The position numbers and the translations under genes were made by a program. Positions 4,610 through 11,018 of a DNA stretch of 11,146 bases are shown piece after piece. Numbering within the stretch: the stretch's first letter is position 1; each line of letters opens with the position of its first letter. This DNA is from Microcaldota archaeon. Its GTDB lineage: Archaea; Micrarchaeota; Micrarchaeia; Micrarchaeales; CABMGC01. The notes beneath the pieces are model-generated. The model did not search any database. It saw only the letters and a list, made by a program, of their open reading frames with translations, and was not told the origin of the DNA. The stretch spans positions 1 to 11,146 of the forward strand of contig JAGWHA010000019.1 of assembly GCA_028867095.1 (NCBI GenBank), read 5' to 3'.

Positions 4610-5413
4610 ATGCAATCTAAGCTCTATATTGGAGGGTATCTGGCATGGGCAAAGATACTGATAAAGGACAGGCTAGTGTACAAGATGAACCTGGCCCTGA
4701 TGATGATCTTCCAGATAATGAGCCCGATCGTGATGCTTTTTGTGTGGACCGCGATTTACCTGGCCTCTGGGGTTTCGGCGATAAACAACTTCACGCTTGC
4801 TCAGATAATTTCTTACTTCTTCATCGTCTCTGCGATGAATGCGCTTGCTCCGAACATCGCTCACTCGATGTCAGACGACGTAACCTATGGGAATGTGTTT
4901 GGGGCCCTCATAAAACCAATCCATTATGTCGGTGGAGTACTGGCGTACGCGCTTGGCAACATTGTGGTTGACTCGCTGATAGGGATCCCTATAATAATCC
5001 TTGTGACGGTTCTGATGCACGTCTCCCTTTCGGCATATTCGTGGTTGCTGTTTTTTTTCGCAGTCGTATTGATGCTTGCACTTACCTCAATGGTAGAGTT
5101 CATGGTAGGCTGCCTGTCTTTCTTCTTCGTTGACATTGGAGGGGTTTCAACAATATTCACTTTTCTCATACAGTTCCTAAGCGGAGGGCTCATCCCTCTA
5201 AACCTTCTGCCCAGCAAAGTCGCTGCGGTAACTGGCGCACTCCCATTCCAGTTTATGCTCTATACGCCTTCTGCAATTTTTACTGGCACACTGACTAGTT
5301 CGCAGGCGGTGGGCAGCATGGAGATAGGAGTGCTCTGGGCGCTGGTTTTCTTAGTGCTTTGCCTTGCCGTATGGAAAATTGTAAGAAAGCAAATCGACAG
5401 TGTTGGTGTTTGA
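4610..5413 (+). CDS. ABC-2 type exporter permease, first subunit
   Basis: A 267-residue membrane protein with about six hydrophobic helices: roughly 27-52, 60-82, 106-138, 142-174, 177-196 and 238-257. The cytoplasmic N-terminus is basic. The sequence GNVFGALIKPIHY (94-106), between helices 2 and 3, resembles the conserved Gly...Leu-x-Lys/Arg-Pro-Ile element of ABC-2 permeases that contacts the ATPase. LSGGLIPLNLLP (190-201) before the last helix is typical of the COG4587/COG3694 permease pair. The ATG directly follows the ATPase stop (TGA-ATG), so translation is almost certainly coupled. With the second permease it should form a heterodimeric export pore in the cytoplasmic membrane. Which COG number fits this subunit is inference from order and motif. 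Confidence 0.85.
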   Translation: MQSKLYIGGYLAWAKILIKDRLVYKMNLALMMIFQIMSPIVMLFVWTAIYLASGVSAINNFTLAQIISYFFIVSAMNALAPNIAHSMSDDVTYGNVFGALIKPIHYVGGVLAYALGNIVVDSLIGIPIIILVTVLMHVSLSAYSWLLFFFAVVLMLALTSMVEFMVGCLSFFFVDIGGVSTIFTFLIQFLSGGLIPLNLLPSKVAAVTGALPFQFMLYTPSAIFTGTLTSSQAVGSMEIGVLWALVFLVLCLAVWKIVRKQIDSVGV

Positions 5414-6205
5414 ATGATTGCAAAAATCAAAAGGGACTTGCATTTGCTTCGCCTCTTCCAGACTTACACCTGGAAAGTTGCAATGGCTTATAGAGTGCAG
5501 TACATGTTCTGGTTCCTAAATTATGCACTTCAGGTAATAATGACCTTGATCTTCATAACAATAGTGTATCAGGTCTCGAATGGGATTGGGGGATGGAGCT
5601 ACCCCCAGATGGTACTTCTCTCTGCAACCACTATGATAGTGATTGGGATAATAAAATATTTCGTAGACATAGGATGGGTAGGACAGAACCTGATCAATGG
5701 AAATTTTGACACAGTTCTCACAAAGCCCATCCCGTCATATCTGACTTTCTTCATTTCGACAAACAGCTCAGGGGCACTTGGAGGGGTAATAAGCGGGGTT
5801 GTACTCTTTGCCTATGCCGCATCACAGCTTAGCTTTGGTTTGCTGGGCATCGCGGAGTTTGCAATTATGATCTTGCTGGGCTCTATAGTAACACTGCTCT
5901 TTGTAATGGTCATGATAATGTACTCCTACTCCAAGTTCAAGGGAGGCGGATGGATAAACTGGATGTTCAACATAATTGCCAACATAACCAAGTATCCACT
6001 GAGCATCTACGGATTGGGGGGATCGCTGATATTCACCTTTGTCATACCTGTGGGATTTGCGAACTATTACTCCGTTGAGGCGCTGAGCGGCAAGTTGGGA
6101 CAGATAGAGATAGCAGGACTGATACTGGTTTCGCTTGTGATGATCTTCGTGCTGTCGAGAGCAGTTAACAGTCTCTTCAGGAACTATTCAAGCGGTATGG
6201 GCTAG
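5414..6205 (+). CDS. ABC-2 type exporter permease, second subunit
   Basis: A 263-residue membrane protein with about six hydrophobic segments (about 30-53, 64-83, 117-138, 142-173, 202-220 and 231-250). It carries the counterpart coupling element GNFDTVLTKPIPSY (96-109). YPLSIYG (194-200) and FTFVIPVGFANYY (207-219) are typical of COG3694 permeases. It starts immediately after the first permease stop (TGA-ATG), the same zero-spacing junction as before, so the three proteins are probably made in a fixed ratio. The two permeases share fold and length but little sequence, consistent with an old duplication and a heterodimer. Its TAG stop overlaps, inside a CTAG, the stop of the convergent FMN-binding gene. 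Confidence 0.85.
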   Translation: MIAKIKRDLHLLRLFQTYTWKVAMAYRVQYMFWFLNYALQVIMTLIFITIVYQVSNGIGGWSYPQMVLLSATTMIVIGIIKYFVDIGWVGQNLINGNFDTVLTKPIPSYLTFFISTNSSGALGGVISGVVLFAYAASQLSFGLLGIAEFAIMILLGSIVTLLFVMVMIMYSYSKFKGGGWINWMFNIIANITKYPLSIYGLGGSLIFTFVIPVGFANYYSVEALSGKLGQIEIAGLILVSLVMIFVLSRAVNSLFRNYSSGMG

Positions 6206-6594
6206 ATTCCAGAGCTGTTCTTTCTGAGCGGAACCACCTTGACTATCGGTGCTTCGCCCTCTTTGAATGGATTTGCGCGGTAGTAAGCGTGCCTTTTCAC
6301 AAGTAGACTGTAGGCGTAGCGGAATTCCTTCCCCTTTTCCAGAAGTGTTGCGGTTCCCTGAATCATTATCGCCTTGGGCTGCCTTTTATAAACATCGACA
6401 AGAATTGAAATTTTATCGCTGTGTAGCAGATTCTTGTGCTTCCGCGTACCGTAGTCAATTGCAAAGTAGAGGTTTTTGCCATCGAAAACGTGGATTACTG
6501 TGGTAACTTGCGGCCAGCCCTTCCTTGATACCGTTGCCACCCTCAACTCGTCCTGGCTTTTAAGAAATGCAATCTCCTTTTGACTAAATCTCAC
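6202..6594 (-). CDS. Small FMN-binding split-barrel protein (pyridoxamine-phosphate-oxidase-like)
   Basis: This 130-residue protein has the flavin-reductase/PNPOx-like split-barrel pattern. It opens with MRFSQKEIAFLKSQ and the first strands LRVATVSRKGWPQVTTV (17-33), continues with FDGKNLYFAIDYGTRKHKNL (37-56), which includes the Thr-Arg-Lys-His-Lys segment expected near the FMN phosphate, then a KISILVD strand (61-67) and IQGTATLL (78-85). Such proteins dimerise and bind FMN or F420; the substrate is unknown. The frame stays open upstream to 6723, but the GTG at 6594 is preferred: it overlaps the DUF192 stop as GTGA, a typical coupled junction, and follows a GGTGG ribosome-binding site (complement of 6604-6608) at 9 nt spacing. 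It is the last gene of the ALDH operon. Confidence 0.8.
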   Translation of the reverse strand: MRFSQKEIAFLKSQDELRVATVSRKGWPQVTTVIHVFDGKNLYFAIDYGTRKHKNLLHSDKISILVDVYKRQPKAIMIQGTATLLEKGKEFRYAYSLLVKRHAYYRANPFKEGEAPIVKVVPLRKNSSGI

Positions 6595-6998
6595 CAGATC
6601 AAACCACCGATTGAGCTTCCGAGCTTTATCCCGAGCCTTGAGGACATGCCGGATTTCAATTCGAGAACATATTTTGCCTTCGTTTTTGGCCCGTACGCCT
6701 CGCAGCCGAACATTCCCTTGCAAGGCTGAAGTTTTTTTGCTATGTCAACCACCTTACCGGCCTCATCCGCCCATACAACATCAATTGCGAAGTTCATGTT
6801 TAGCATCCAGATTCTCTGGAATCCGCTTGATCGAAAAGTAAAAAGAATTCCCTCGTTTTGCGCGATACTCTTTCTATACATCAGTCCCACAATTTGCTTT
6901 GCAAAACTGTCCGCAAGGTCAATTTTGAGAGTGTGATTGCCCTGCTTCACTTTCTTGCTCTTGAATTTGATATGGTGATAAAGAAATTTGGTGAGCAT
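6591..6998 (-). CDS. DUF192 family protein
   Basis: A 135-residue protein matching the DUF192 family, small beta-rich proteins of unknown biochemical function. Family signatures visible are the GLMYRKSIAQNEGILFTF stretch (38-55), which parallels the usual GLM-R-L-EG-LF-F pattern, then IWMLNMNFAIDVVWAD (63-78), KVVDIAKKLQPC (82-93), and the end AKYVLELKSGMSSRLGIKLG (108-127). The paired cysteines C93 and C99 fall in the place where many members carry conserved Cys/Pro residues. The first 18 residues are basic with no signal peptide, whereas many bacterial members are exported, so this one is probably cytoplasmic. The ATG at 6998 lies 4 nt after the aldehyde dehydrogenase stop, without a clear ribosome-binding site, and the gene overlaps the FMN-binding gene by 4 nt. 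Confidence 0.85.
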   Translation of the reverse strand: MLTKFLYHHIKFKSKKVKQGNHTLKIDLADSFAKQIVGLMYRKSIAQNEGILFTFRSSGFQRIWMLNMNFAIDVVWADEAGKVVDIAKKLQPCKGMFGCEAYGPKTKAKYVLELKSGMSSRLGIKLGSSIGGLIW

Positions 6999-7002
6999 TT
7001 TA

Positions 7003-8622
7003 TCATTTTGTTATCGCTTCGCTCTGCTCCCTTAGGAACTGCTGGAGGTAGAACCTGCTTCCAGTCCCCTTCCCCGTGAGTCCGCTTCCCTTCCACCCCA
7101 CAAATGTGTGAAGCCCTACAATTGCGCCGGTTGTTGCGCTGGTCTCCCGGTTTACGTAAACTACTCCAGCCTCGATCTTGCTAAGGAACTCCTTTATCTC
7201 GCTTCTCTTGCCGCCGTAGAATCCCGCAGTGAGCCCGTATTCAACATCGTTTGCCTTTGCCATTACCTCGTCCATCTTCTTGTAGCTCGTCAGGCAAAGG
7301 AATGGCACAAAGAGCTCCTCGTGGAAGAGCCTGTTTTCATGGTCGAGCTCTGCAAGCGTCGGCTCAACGTACGCTCCCTTGAGTCCGGTCTCCACATGCT
7401 TTCCACCGTAGATTATTTTTCCTGACTTGTTCGCCTCGTTCACCGCGTAGTTGTATTTCTCAAGGGCGTTTGGACTTATTAGAGGGCCCACATAGACCTC
7501 CTTTTCGAGAGGATCGCCAATCTTAAAGGACCTCATTTTCTCAACGAGTTTGCTGACAAGCTCCTCCTTCACGGATTGGTGTACGTAGACCCGTGAGCAT
7601 GCGCTGCACTTCTGACCTGCGAATCCGAATGCTGCGCTCGCGATGCCGGACGCAGCCTTATCCAAGTCTGCGCTCTTTGAGACGATCACGGGATTCTTTC
7701 CTCCCATCTCTACTATGAAGGACTTCTGCTGCCCTAGAGAGTAGTTCTTCATGATCATTCCAAGGCCCGTGGCCTTTGATCCGGTATAGGCAATCCCTCC
7801 AACTTTCTTGCTGATTGCAATCTCGTCTCCGACCTCCGATCCCGGACCGGTTATGTAGTTGAAGGCCCCTGCCGGAACTCCCGCCTCTTTGAATATCTCG
7901 TAAATCTTAAGTCCTGTGAGCATTGCTGGATTGTCTGTGGATGAAGGCTTGAAGACCACAGTGTTTCCGGTAAGCAGCGCTGCTGCGCTCATTCCCACGG
8001 ATATTGAGATTGGGAAGTTGAATGGGGAGATTATTCCAAAGACCCCATAGGGCTTCATCGCAATTGCAACATTCTCCTCGCCTCCCGGAGCTCCCTGGAA
8101 TCCTGCCGACACCCTTGCGCTGCTTGCAGAAAGCTTTGTCTTTCTTAGGTATCCCTTGTTCTTTTCAAGGTCCAAAGAGTAGTAATTGAGGAAATCTATC
8201 GCCTCATCGACCTCCCCGATCGACTCGTAGCGCGTCTTTCCGTTCTCAAGGCTCAGGATCACCGCCACTGTGAACTTCTCCCTTGAGAATATCTTTGCCG
8301 CATCGCGGAATATCCTGACCCTTTCCTTGTAGTTTGTCTGGCTCCAGCCTTCGAACGCTGTTGATGCAGCGTCGATTGCATGCTTTGCGTTCTCCCGTGT
8401 GCCCCTCTGGAACCCCCCAATCAGGATTGTCCTGTCTATCGGGGAATACTCGGCTATCTCAGCGCTTGAATAGACCTCCTTTCCCCCGATGTAGAGGGGA
8501 TGCTTCTTGCCAAGCACATCCTGTTTAACCATTGCCACTGCTTCGCCAAAAAGGGAATCGAACTCGGCCTCCTTGCCTGCCTCAAGGAATTTCTTGTAGG
8601 TGAACTCATTTTGAAAATCCAT
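7003..8622 (-). CDS. Aldehyde dehydrogenase, 1-pyrroline-5-carboxylate dehydrogenase type
   Basis: This 539-residue NAD(P)-dependent aldehyde dehydrogenase has motifs closest to L-glutamate gamma-semialdehyde (P5C) dehydrogenase, the last step of proline breakdown to glutamate. The catalytic Cys339 lies in FAGQKCSACSR, a hallmark of that group. The oxyanion Asn is N202 in SPFNFP, the general-base Glu305 is in EMGGKN, the cofactor segment is FKPSSTDNPAM (224-234), and Glu436 in HEELF binds the ribose. The C-terminal NRETSATTGAIVG (491-503) and GWKGSGLTGKGTGS (509-522) are also P5CDH-like. There is no proline dehydrogenase domain and no such gene nearby, so another semialdehyde is possible. The ATG at 8622 follows a G-rich GTGGGGG and a TATA box at 8653-8665. 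It is the first gene of a three-gene leftward operon. Confidence 0.88.
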   Translation of the reverse strand: MDFQNEFTYKKFLEAGKEAEFDSLFGEAVAMVKQDVLGKKHPLYIGGKEVYSSAEIAEYSPIDRTILIGGFQRGTRENAKHAIDAASTAFEGWSQTNYKERVRIFRDAAKIFSREKFTVAVILSLENGKTRYESIGEVDEAIDFLNYYSLDLEKNKGYLRKTKLSASSARVSAGFQGAPGGEENVAIAMKPYGVFGIISPFNFPISISVGMSAAALLTGNTVVFKPSSTDNPAMLTGLKIYEIFKEAGVPAGAFNYITGPGSEVGDEIAISKKVGGIAYTGSKATGLGMIMKNYSLGQQKSFIVEMGGKNPVIVSKSADLDKAASGIASAAFGFAGQKCSACSRVYVHQSVKEELVSKLVEKMRSFKIGDPLEKEVYVGPLISPNALEKYNYAVNEANKSGKIIYGGKHVETGLKGAYVEPTLAELDHENRLFHEELFVPFLCLTSYKKMDEVMAKANDVEYGLTAGFYGGKRSEIKEFLSKIEAGVVYVNRETSATTGAIVGLHTFVGWKGSGLTGKGTGSRFYLQQFLREQSEAITK

Positions 8623-8652
8623 AGTAAGCCCCCACTTTAATATATTGTCAAA

Positions 8653-8665
8653 TACTTTTTATATC
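8653..8665 (-). promoter_or_regulatory. TATA box of the aldehyde dehydrogenase operon
   Basis: On the minus strand this reads GGATATAAAAAGT, a strong archaeal TATA match with Gs just upstream as in a BRE. Its centre is about 38 nt before the ATG at 8622, so the mRNA would start near 8635 with a leader of about 13 nt that includes GTGGGGG. A weaker AT run at 8639-8646 is too close to the start codon for this role. Confidence 0.55.
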
Positions 8666-8695
8666 CCCCTACCAATAAAGACCTAGTTCTTCAAA

Positions 8696-8714
8696 TCGGG
8701 ACTGGGTTTCCCGA
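8696..8714. repeat. Inverted repeat between the ALDH and scpA promoters
   Basis: TCGGGA (8696-8701) and TCCCGA (8709-8714) are exact complements with a 7-base spacer, ending about 7 nt before the scpA TATA region. An alternative 7-bp pairing of ACCTAGT with ACTGGGT uses part of the same bases. The site lies upstream of both predicted TATA boxes, so it would not be in either mRNA and is better read as a DNA regulator site than as an RNA switch. Confidence 0.35.
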
Positions 8715-8720
8715 CGTAAA

Positions 8721-8730
8721 GTATTTATTG
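8721..8730 (+). promoter_or_regulatory. TATA box of scpA
   Basis: GTATTTATTG is centred about 27 nt before the scpA ATG at 8752. This predicts a leaderless scpA-scpB message and explains why no ribosome-binding site precedes scpA. Confidence 0.5.
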
Positions 8731-8751
8731 CTTCTTTGGCAAAGTAAGAGC

Positions 8752-9453
8752 ATGGCGACAGGTTCTGCTCTTGAAGTAGAGGCAACGATAGACCCTGCCA
8801 ACATGAACCTGGAGCAGCTTGTGACAGAGGCCACCTGGAAGGAAGTCCTAATTGATCTGGCAAGGCGCGAGAAGTTCGACCCATGGAACGTTGACATCGT
8901 TGAGGTGGTCGACAAGTACATAGAGGCGATAAAGGGGATGAAGGTGATGGACCTTAGAATCCCTGCAAACATAATCCTTGCCGCTGCGATCCTGCTTAGG
9001 CTAAAGAGCGAGATGCTCGGCTTTGCGGAGGAGCAGATCGACGAGTCTCTTCCTCCTGAGGAGAGGCCGATGGTGACGGTCGACCAGCTCAGCTTCAGGC
9101 TGAGGATCCCGCCGAAGAGGAAGATGACGCTGCCTGAGCTTATAACCGCACTTGAGGAGGCGATGAAGCTAAAGGAGATAAAGGAGAGCGTCTCGCGCGA
9201 GGCGCCAATTCCGATCCAGCTAAACATTAGCTCGATGGACATCGAGGCGGAGATAGAGAATGTCTACAAGCTTGTGAAGAAGAGCGTTGACAAGTCCAAG
9301 ATGACCACGTTTTCGATACTATCGCAGGGAAGAGGGGTCGAGGAGGCGCTCCTCGGTGTCTTCATACCGCTCCTGTTCCTCTCCCACAAGAACAAGGTGG
9401 TGCTGATACAGGAGAGGTTCTTCGACGAGATAATCGTCGCGCTTGTGAAGTGA
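8752..9453 (+). CDS. scpA: Segregation and condensation protein A (ScpA, kleisin)
   Basis: This 233-residue kleisin bridges the SMC head domains in the archaeal/bacterial condensin complex that compacts and segregates the chromosome. Family marks are the N-terminal helical domain with KFDPWNVDIVEVVDKYIEAI (41-60) and LRIPANIILAAAILLRLKSE (68-87). A charged linker follows (about 95-160), then a C-terminal winged-helix that binds the second SMC head (FIPLLFLSHKNKVVLIQERF, about 204-223). The length is normal. The ATG at 8752 is chosen because the TATA box at 8721-8730 places the transcript start there; an upstream in-frame TTG at 8728 lies inside the TATA box. The gene is followed by scpB after 4 nt. 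No smc gene lies in the window. Confidence 0.92.
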   Translation: MATGSALEVEATIDPANMNLEQLVTEATWKEVLIDLARREKFDPWNVDIVEVVDKYIEAIKGMKVMDLRIPANIILAAAILLRLKSEMLGFAEEQIDESLPPEERPMVTVDQLSFRLRIPPKRKMTLPELITALEEAMKLKEIKESVSREAPIPIQLNISSMDIEAEIENVYKLVKKSVDKSKMTTFSILSQGRGVEEALLGVFIPLLFLSHKNKVVLIQERFFDEIIVALVK

Positions 9454-9457
9454 TCGC

Positions 9458-9919
9458 ATGGAGGAGCAGATAGACCACAAGAAACTAATCGAGGCGGCGC
9501 TATTCATGTCTCAGAATGCGATGGGCGTGAATGAGCTTGTTACTGCCACCGGACTGATGTCCCCGGGCAAGATACAGGAGCTGCTCAGGGAGCTCATCTC
9601 TGATTACAGCACGCGCGACACATCGCTGCAGCTAATAGAGATCGGAGGGAAGTACATGTTTGCGCTAAAGGAGCCGTACGCGTCCAAGGTGAGTGGGCTT
9701 GCAATAGGGCCGGACCTCACGCGGGGAGCGCTAAGGCTGCTCGCATACGTGAACAAGAATCCAAATGTTTTGCAGAGCGCAGTGGTCAAGATATTCGGGG
9801 GATCCACCTACGAGTACATGAAGGAGCTTGAGGAGAAGGAGTTTATCGAGACCAAGAAGAGTGGGAGAAGCAAGAGGATAAACACGACAACCAAATTCAG
9901 GGAGTACTTCAACGTCTGA
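9458..9919 (+). CDS. scpB: Segregation and condensation protein B (ScpB)
   Basis: A 153-residue partner of ScpA that dimerises and regulates the SMC-kleisin ring. It shows two winged-helix domains. The first spans residues 8-70 (KKLIEAALFMSQNAMGVNEL, then EIGGKYMFALKEPYASKV). The second spans about 85-153 (LTRGALRLLAYVNKNPNV, then the recognition region GGSTYEYMKELEEKEFIE and the wing KKSGRSKRINTTTKFREYF). This is the usual short archaeal form without a long C-terminal extension. It starts 4 nt after the scpA stop. The only Shine-Dalgarno candidates are GTGA at 9445-9448 and GTGATC at 9450-9455, the latter very close to the ATG. It ends 3 nt from the stop of the convergent four-helix protein. 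Confidence 0.9.
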   Translation: MEEQIDHKKLIEAALFMSQNAMGVNELVTATGLMSPGKIQELLRELISDYSTRDTSLQLIEIGGKYMFALKEPYASKVSGLAIGPDLTRGALRLLAYVNKNPNVLQSAVVKIFGGSTYEYMKELEEKEFIETKKSGRSKRINTTTKFREYFNV

Positions 9920-9922
9920 GCC

Positions 9923-10393
9923 TCATCTTTTCCTTCTGGTTTTCTTTTGCGCAGGCTTTGGCTCGACAATCTCTGCCATCCCTATCGCGCACACTGCCAT
10001 CCCGACAAGCGAGAGAACCAGCACAACGACGTCGCTTTGGTGGAACATCTGAACGTTAGGGTACATCATCGTGTATGAGAGCGTGCCCAAAAGCAGTGAG
10101 AGGAATGAGAGGATTCCGAAGATGACTGTTAGGCATGCCCCCATCCGCTTCTTTGGGGTGAACCTTGTCAGAAGCGAGAGCAGTAGAGTTATTGCGCCAA
10201 GCGTGAGCGATAGCTCTGCGATAGGGGTTAGAAACGCGCCCCTCATCTCGCAGCATGACACGCTTCCAACCACGCACAGAAGCGTGCAGACAATCTGATG
10301 GGAGGTTTGATACGCCAGGATCCCCGCAACGACAAGGATGAACGCGCCCAGTATCAGTACCGAGAATCCCCAGTTTCCTTCTTTGGCGGCCAT
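9923..10393 (-). CDS. Four-helix membrane protein of unknown function
   Basis: This 156-residue protein is not recognised. Hydrophobic stretches at about 9-28, 58-76, 85-106 and 121-140 predict four membrane helices, with a very basic tail (KPAQKKTRRKR) likely facing the cytoplasm. A cysteine cluster lies between helices 1 and 2 (C36, C40, C47, C48), with further Cys at 87 and 135; paired vicinal cysteines suggest a disulfide or metal site. The frame is open to a GTG at 10438, but that would overlap the adenosyltransferase gene. The ATG at 10393 lies about 27 nt from a TATA-like sequence formed by the last codons of that gene, giving a leaderless start; ATG 10399 is the alternative. It could also be read through from the adenosyltransferase mRNA. 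Confidence 0.65.
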   Translation of the reverse strand: MAAKEGNWGFSVLILGAFILVVAGILAYQTSHQIVCTLLCVVGSVSCCEMRGAFLTPIAELSLTLGAITLLLSLLTRFTPKKRMGACLTVIFGILSFLSLLLGTLSYTMMYPNVQMFHQSDVVVLVLSLVGMAVCAIGMAEIVEPKPAQKKTRRKR

Positions 10394-10414
10394 AAGCATC
10401 AATTCATTGCGAAA

Positions 10415-10424
10415 ATTAATATAT
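10415..10424 (-). promoter_or_regulatory. TATA-like element inside the end of the adenosyltransferase gene
   Basis: On the minus strand ATATATTAAT is made by the last two codons, the stop and the following bases of the upstream gene. Its centre is about 27 nt before the ATG at 10393, the spacing expected for a leaderless transcript of the four-helix membrane protein. Confidence 0.4.
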
Positions 10425-10958
10425 GGGATTGCTCTCACTCACGCCGTTCTTGTGGTTGAGATACAGCGCGGATGCGAAGAGAAACGAGGAGAGCCTGTTG
10501 AGGTACGCCAAGACATCCGGATTGATCTTGTACTTCTGCGAGGCGGATGCAACATGCCTCTCGGCCCGCCTTGCGATTGAGCGCGCAAGATGCAGATGCG
10601 AGGCCTCCTCCGAGCCTGCCGGAAGTACAAACTTGGTGAGTTCCGGCATCGTAGAACCCATTCTCTGGATAGATTTCTCCAGGCGCTCTATCTGCTTCTT
10701 CTCCACCTTCGCCTTTCCGAACTCCTTGGCCTCTACGGCGGAGAGAAGCGCGCCTATGCTAAAGAGCTCGTTTTGTATGGACCTGAGCTCAAGGCGCAGC
10801 TCATCGTCCCTTGTGTAGAATAGAGCGACGCCTATCGCGCTGTTTAGCTCGTCGACGTCGCCGATCGCCTCAATCAGTATGTCTCCCTTGGGGAGCGATG
10901 CGCCGCCCATTATGGAAGTCGACCCCTTGTCCCCCTTCCCGGTGTAATATGTGGTCAT
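10416..10958 (-). CDS. PduO-type cob(I)alamin adenosyltransferase
   Basis: This 180-residue enzyme transfers the 5'-deoxyadenosyl group of ATP to cob(I)alamin, making coenzyme B12. The three PduO-family motifs are present: the ATP-binding N-terminus YYTGKGDKGSTSI (4-16), EAIGDVDELNSAIG (30-43) and FVLPAGSEEASHLHLARSIA (110-129), which runs on into RRAER (130-134). The final helix is YLNRLSSFLFASAL (152-165). The usual LNRLSD reads LNRLSS here, and the following Ala-Arg is replaced by Ser-Ala, a mild departure near the corrinoid side. The length is normal for a single-domain trimeric enzyme. The ATG at 10958 lies 26-40 nt from the AT-rich promoter at 10984-11000, with a 13-base dyad in between. 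The cell presumably salvages or makes corrinoids and has a B12-dependent enzyme, not seen here. Confidence 0.92.
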   Translation of the reverse strand: MTTYYTGKGDKGSTSIMGGASLPKGDILIEAIGDVDELNSAIGVALFYTRDDELRLELRSIQNELFSIGALLSAVEAKEFGKAKVEKKQIERLEKSIQRMGSTMPELTKFVLPAGSEEASHLHLARSIARRAERHVASASQKYKINPDVLAYLNRLSSFLFASALYLNHKNGVSESNPIY

Positions 10959-10966
10959 CGCATCAG

Positions 10967-10979
10967 ATAAGCTGCTTAT
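10967..10979. promoter_or_regulatory. Dyad between promoter and start of the adenosyltransferase gene
   Basis: ATAAGC-T-GCTTAT is a perfect 6+1+6 inverted repeat lying 8 nt upstream of the ATG, over or beside the predicted transcript start. This is a typical place for an archaeal repressor to block initiation. It is too small for a cobalamin riboswitch, and none of that riboswitch's long conserved elements is visible. Confidence 0.4.
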
Positions 10980-10983
10980 TTTG

Positions 10984-11000
10984 TTTATTTATATTTATTT
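10984..11000. promoter_or_regulatory. Shared AT-rich promoter (adenosyltransferase and tRNA-Val)
   Basis: The A/T-only run TTTATTTATATTTATTT lies 19-35 nt left of the first base of tRNA-Val (11019) and 26-42 nt right of the adenosyltransferase ATG (10958). Both strands contain TATA-like TATAAATA or TATTTATA, so it can serve both directions. The whole intergenic space is only 60 nt. Confidence 0.5.
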
Positions 11001-11018
11001 GATTCAATTTAGAAGAGT

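Noticed and set aside
6595..6723. N-terminal extension of the FMN-binding protein up to an ATG at 6723
   Set aside because: It would overlap the DUF192 gene by 133 nt and adds a basic stretch not typical of the family. The GTG at 6594 has a ribosome-binding site and a GTGA overlap.
10394..10438. GTG start at 10438 for the four-helix membrane protein
   Set aside because: It would overlap the adenosyltransferase gene by 23 nt, while a TATA-like box fits the ATG at 10393.
10959..11018. Cobalamin riboswitch upstream of the adenosyltransferase
   Set aside because: The spacer is only 60 nt and AT-rich, far too short for the roughly 200-nt element, and no B12 box is visible.
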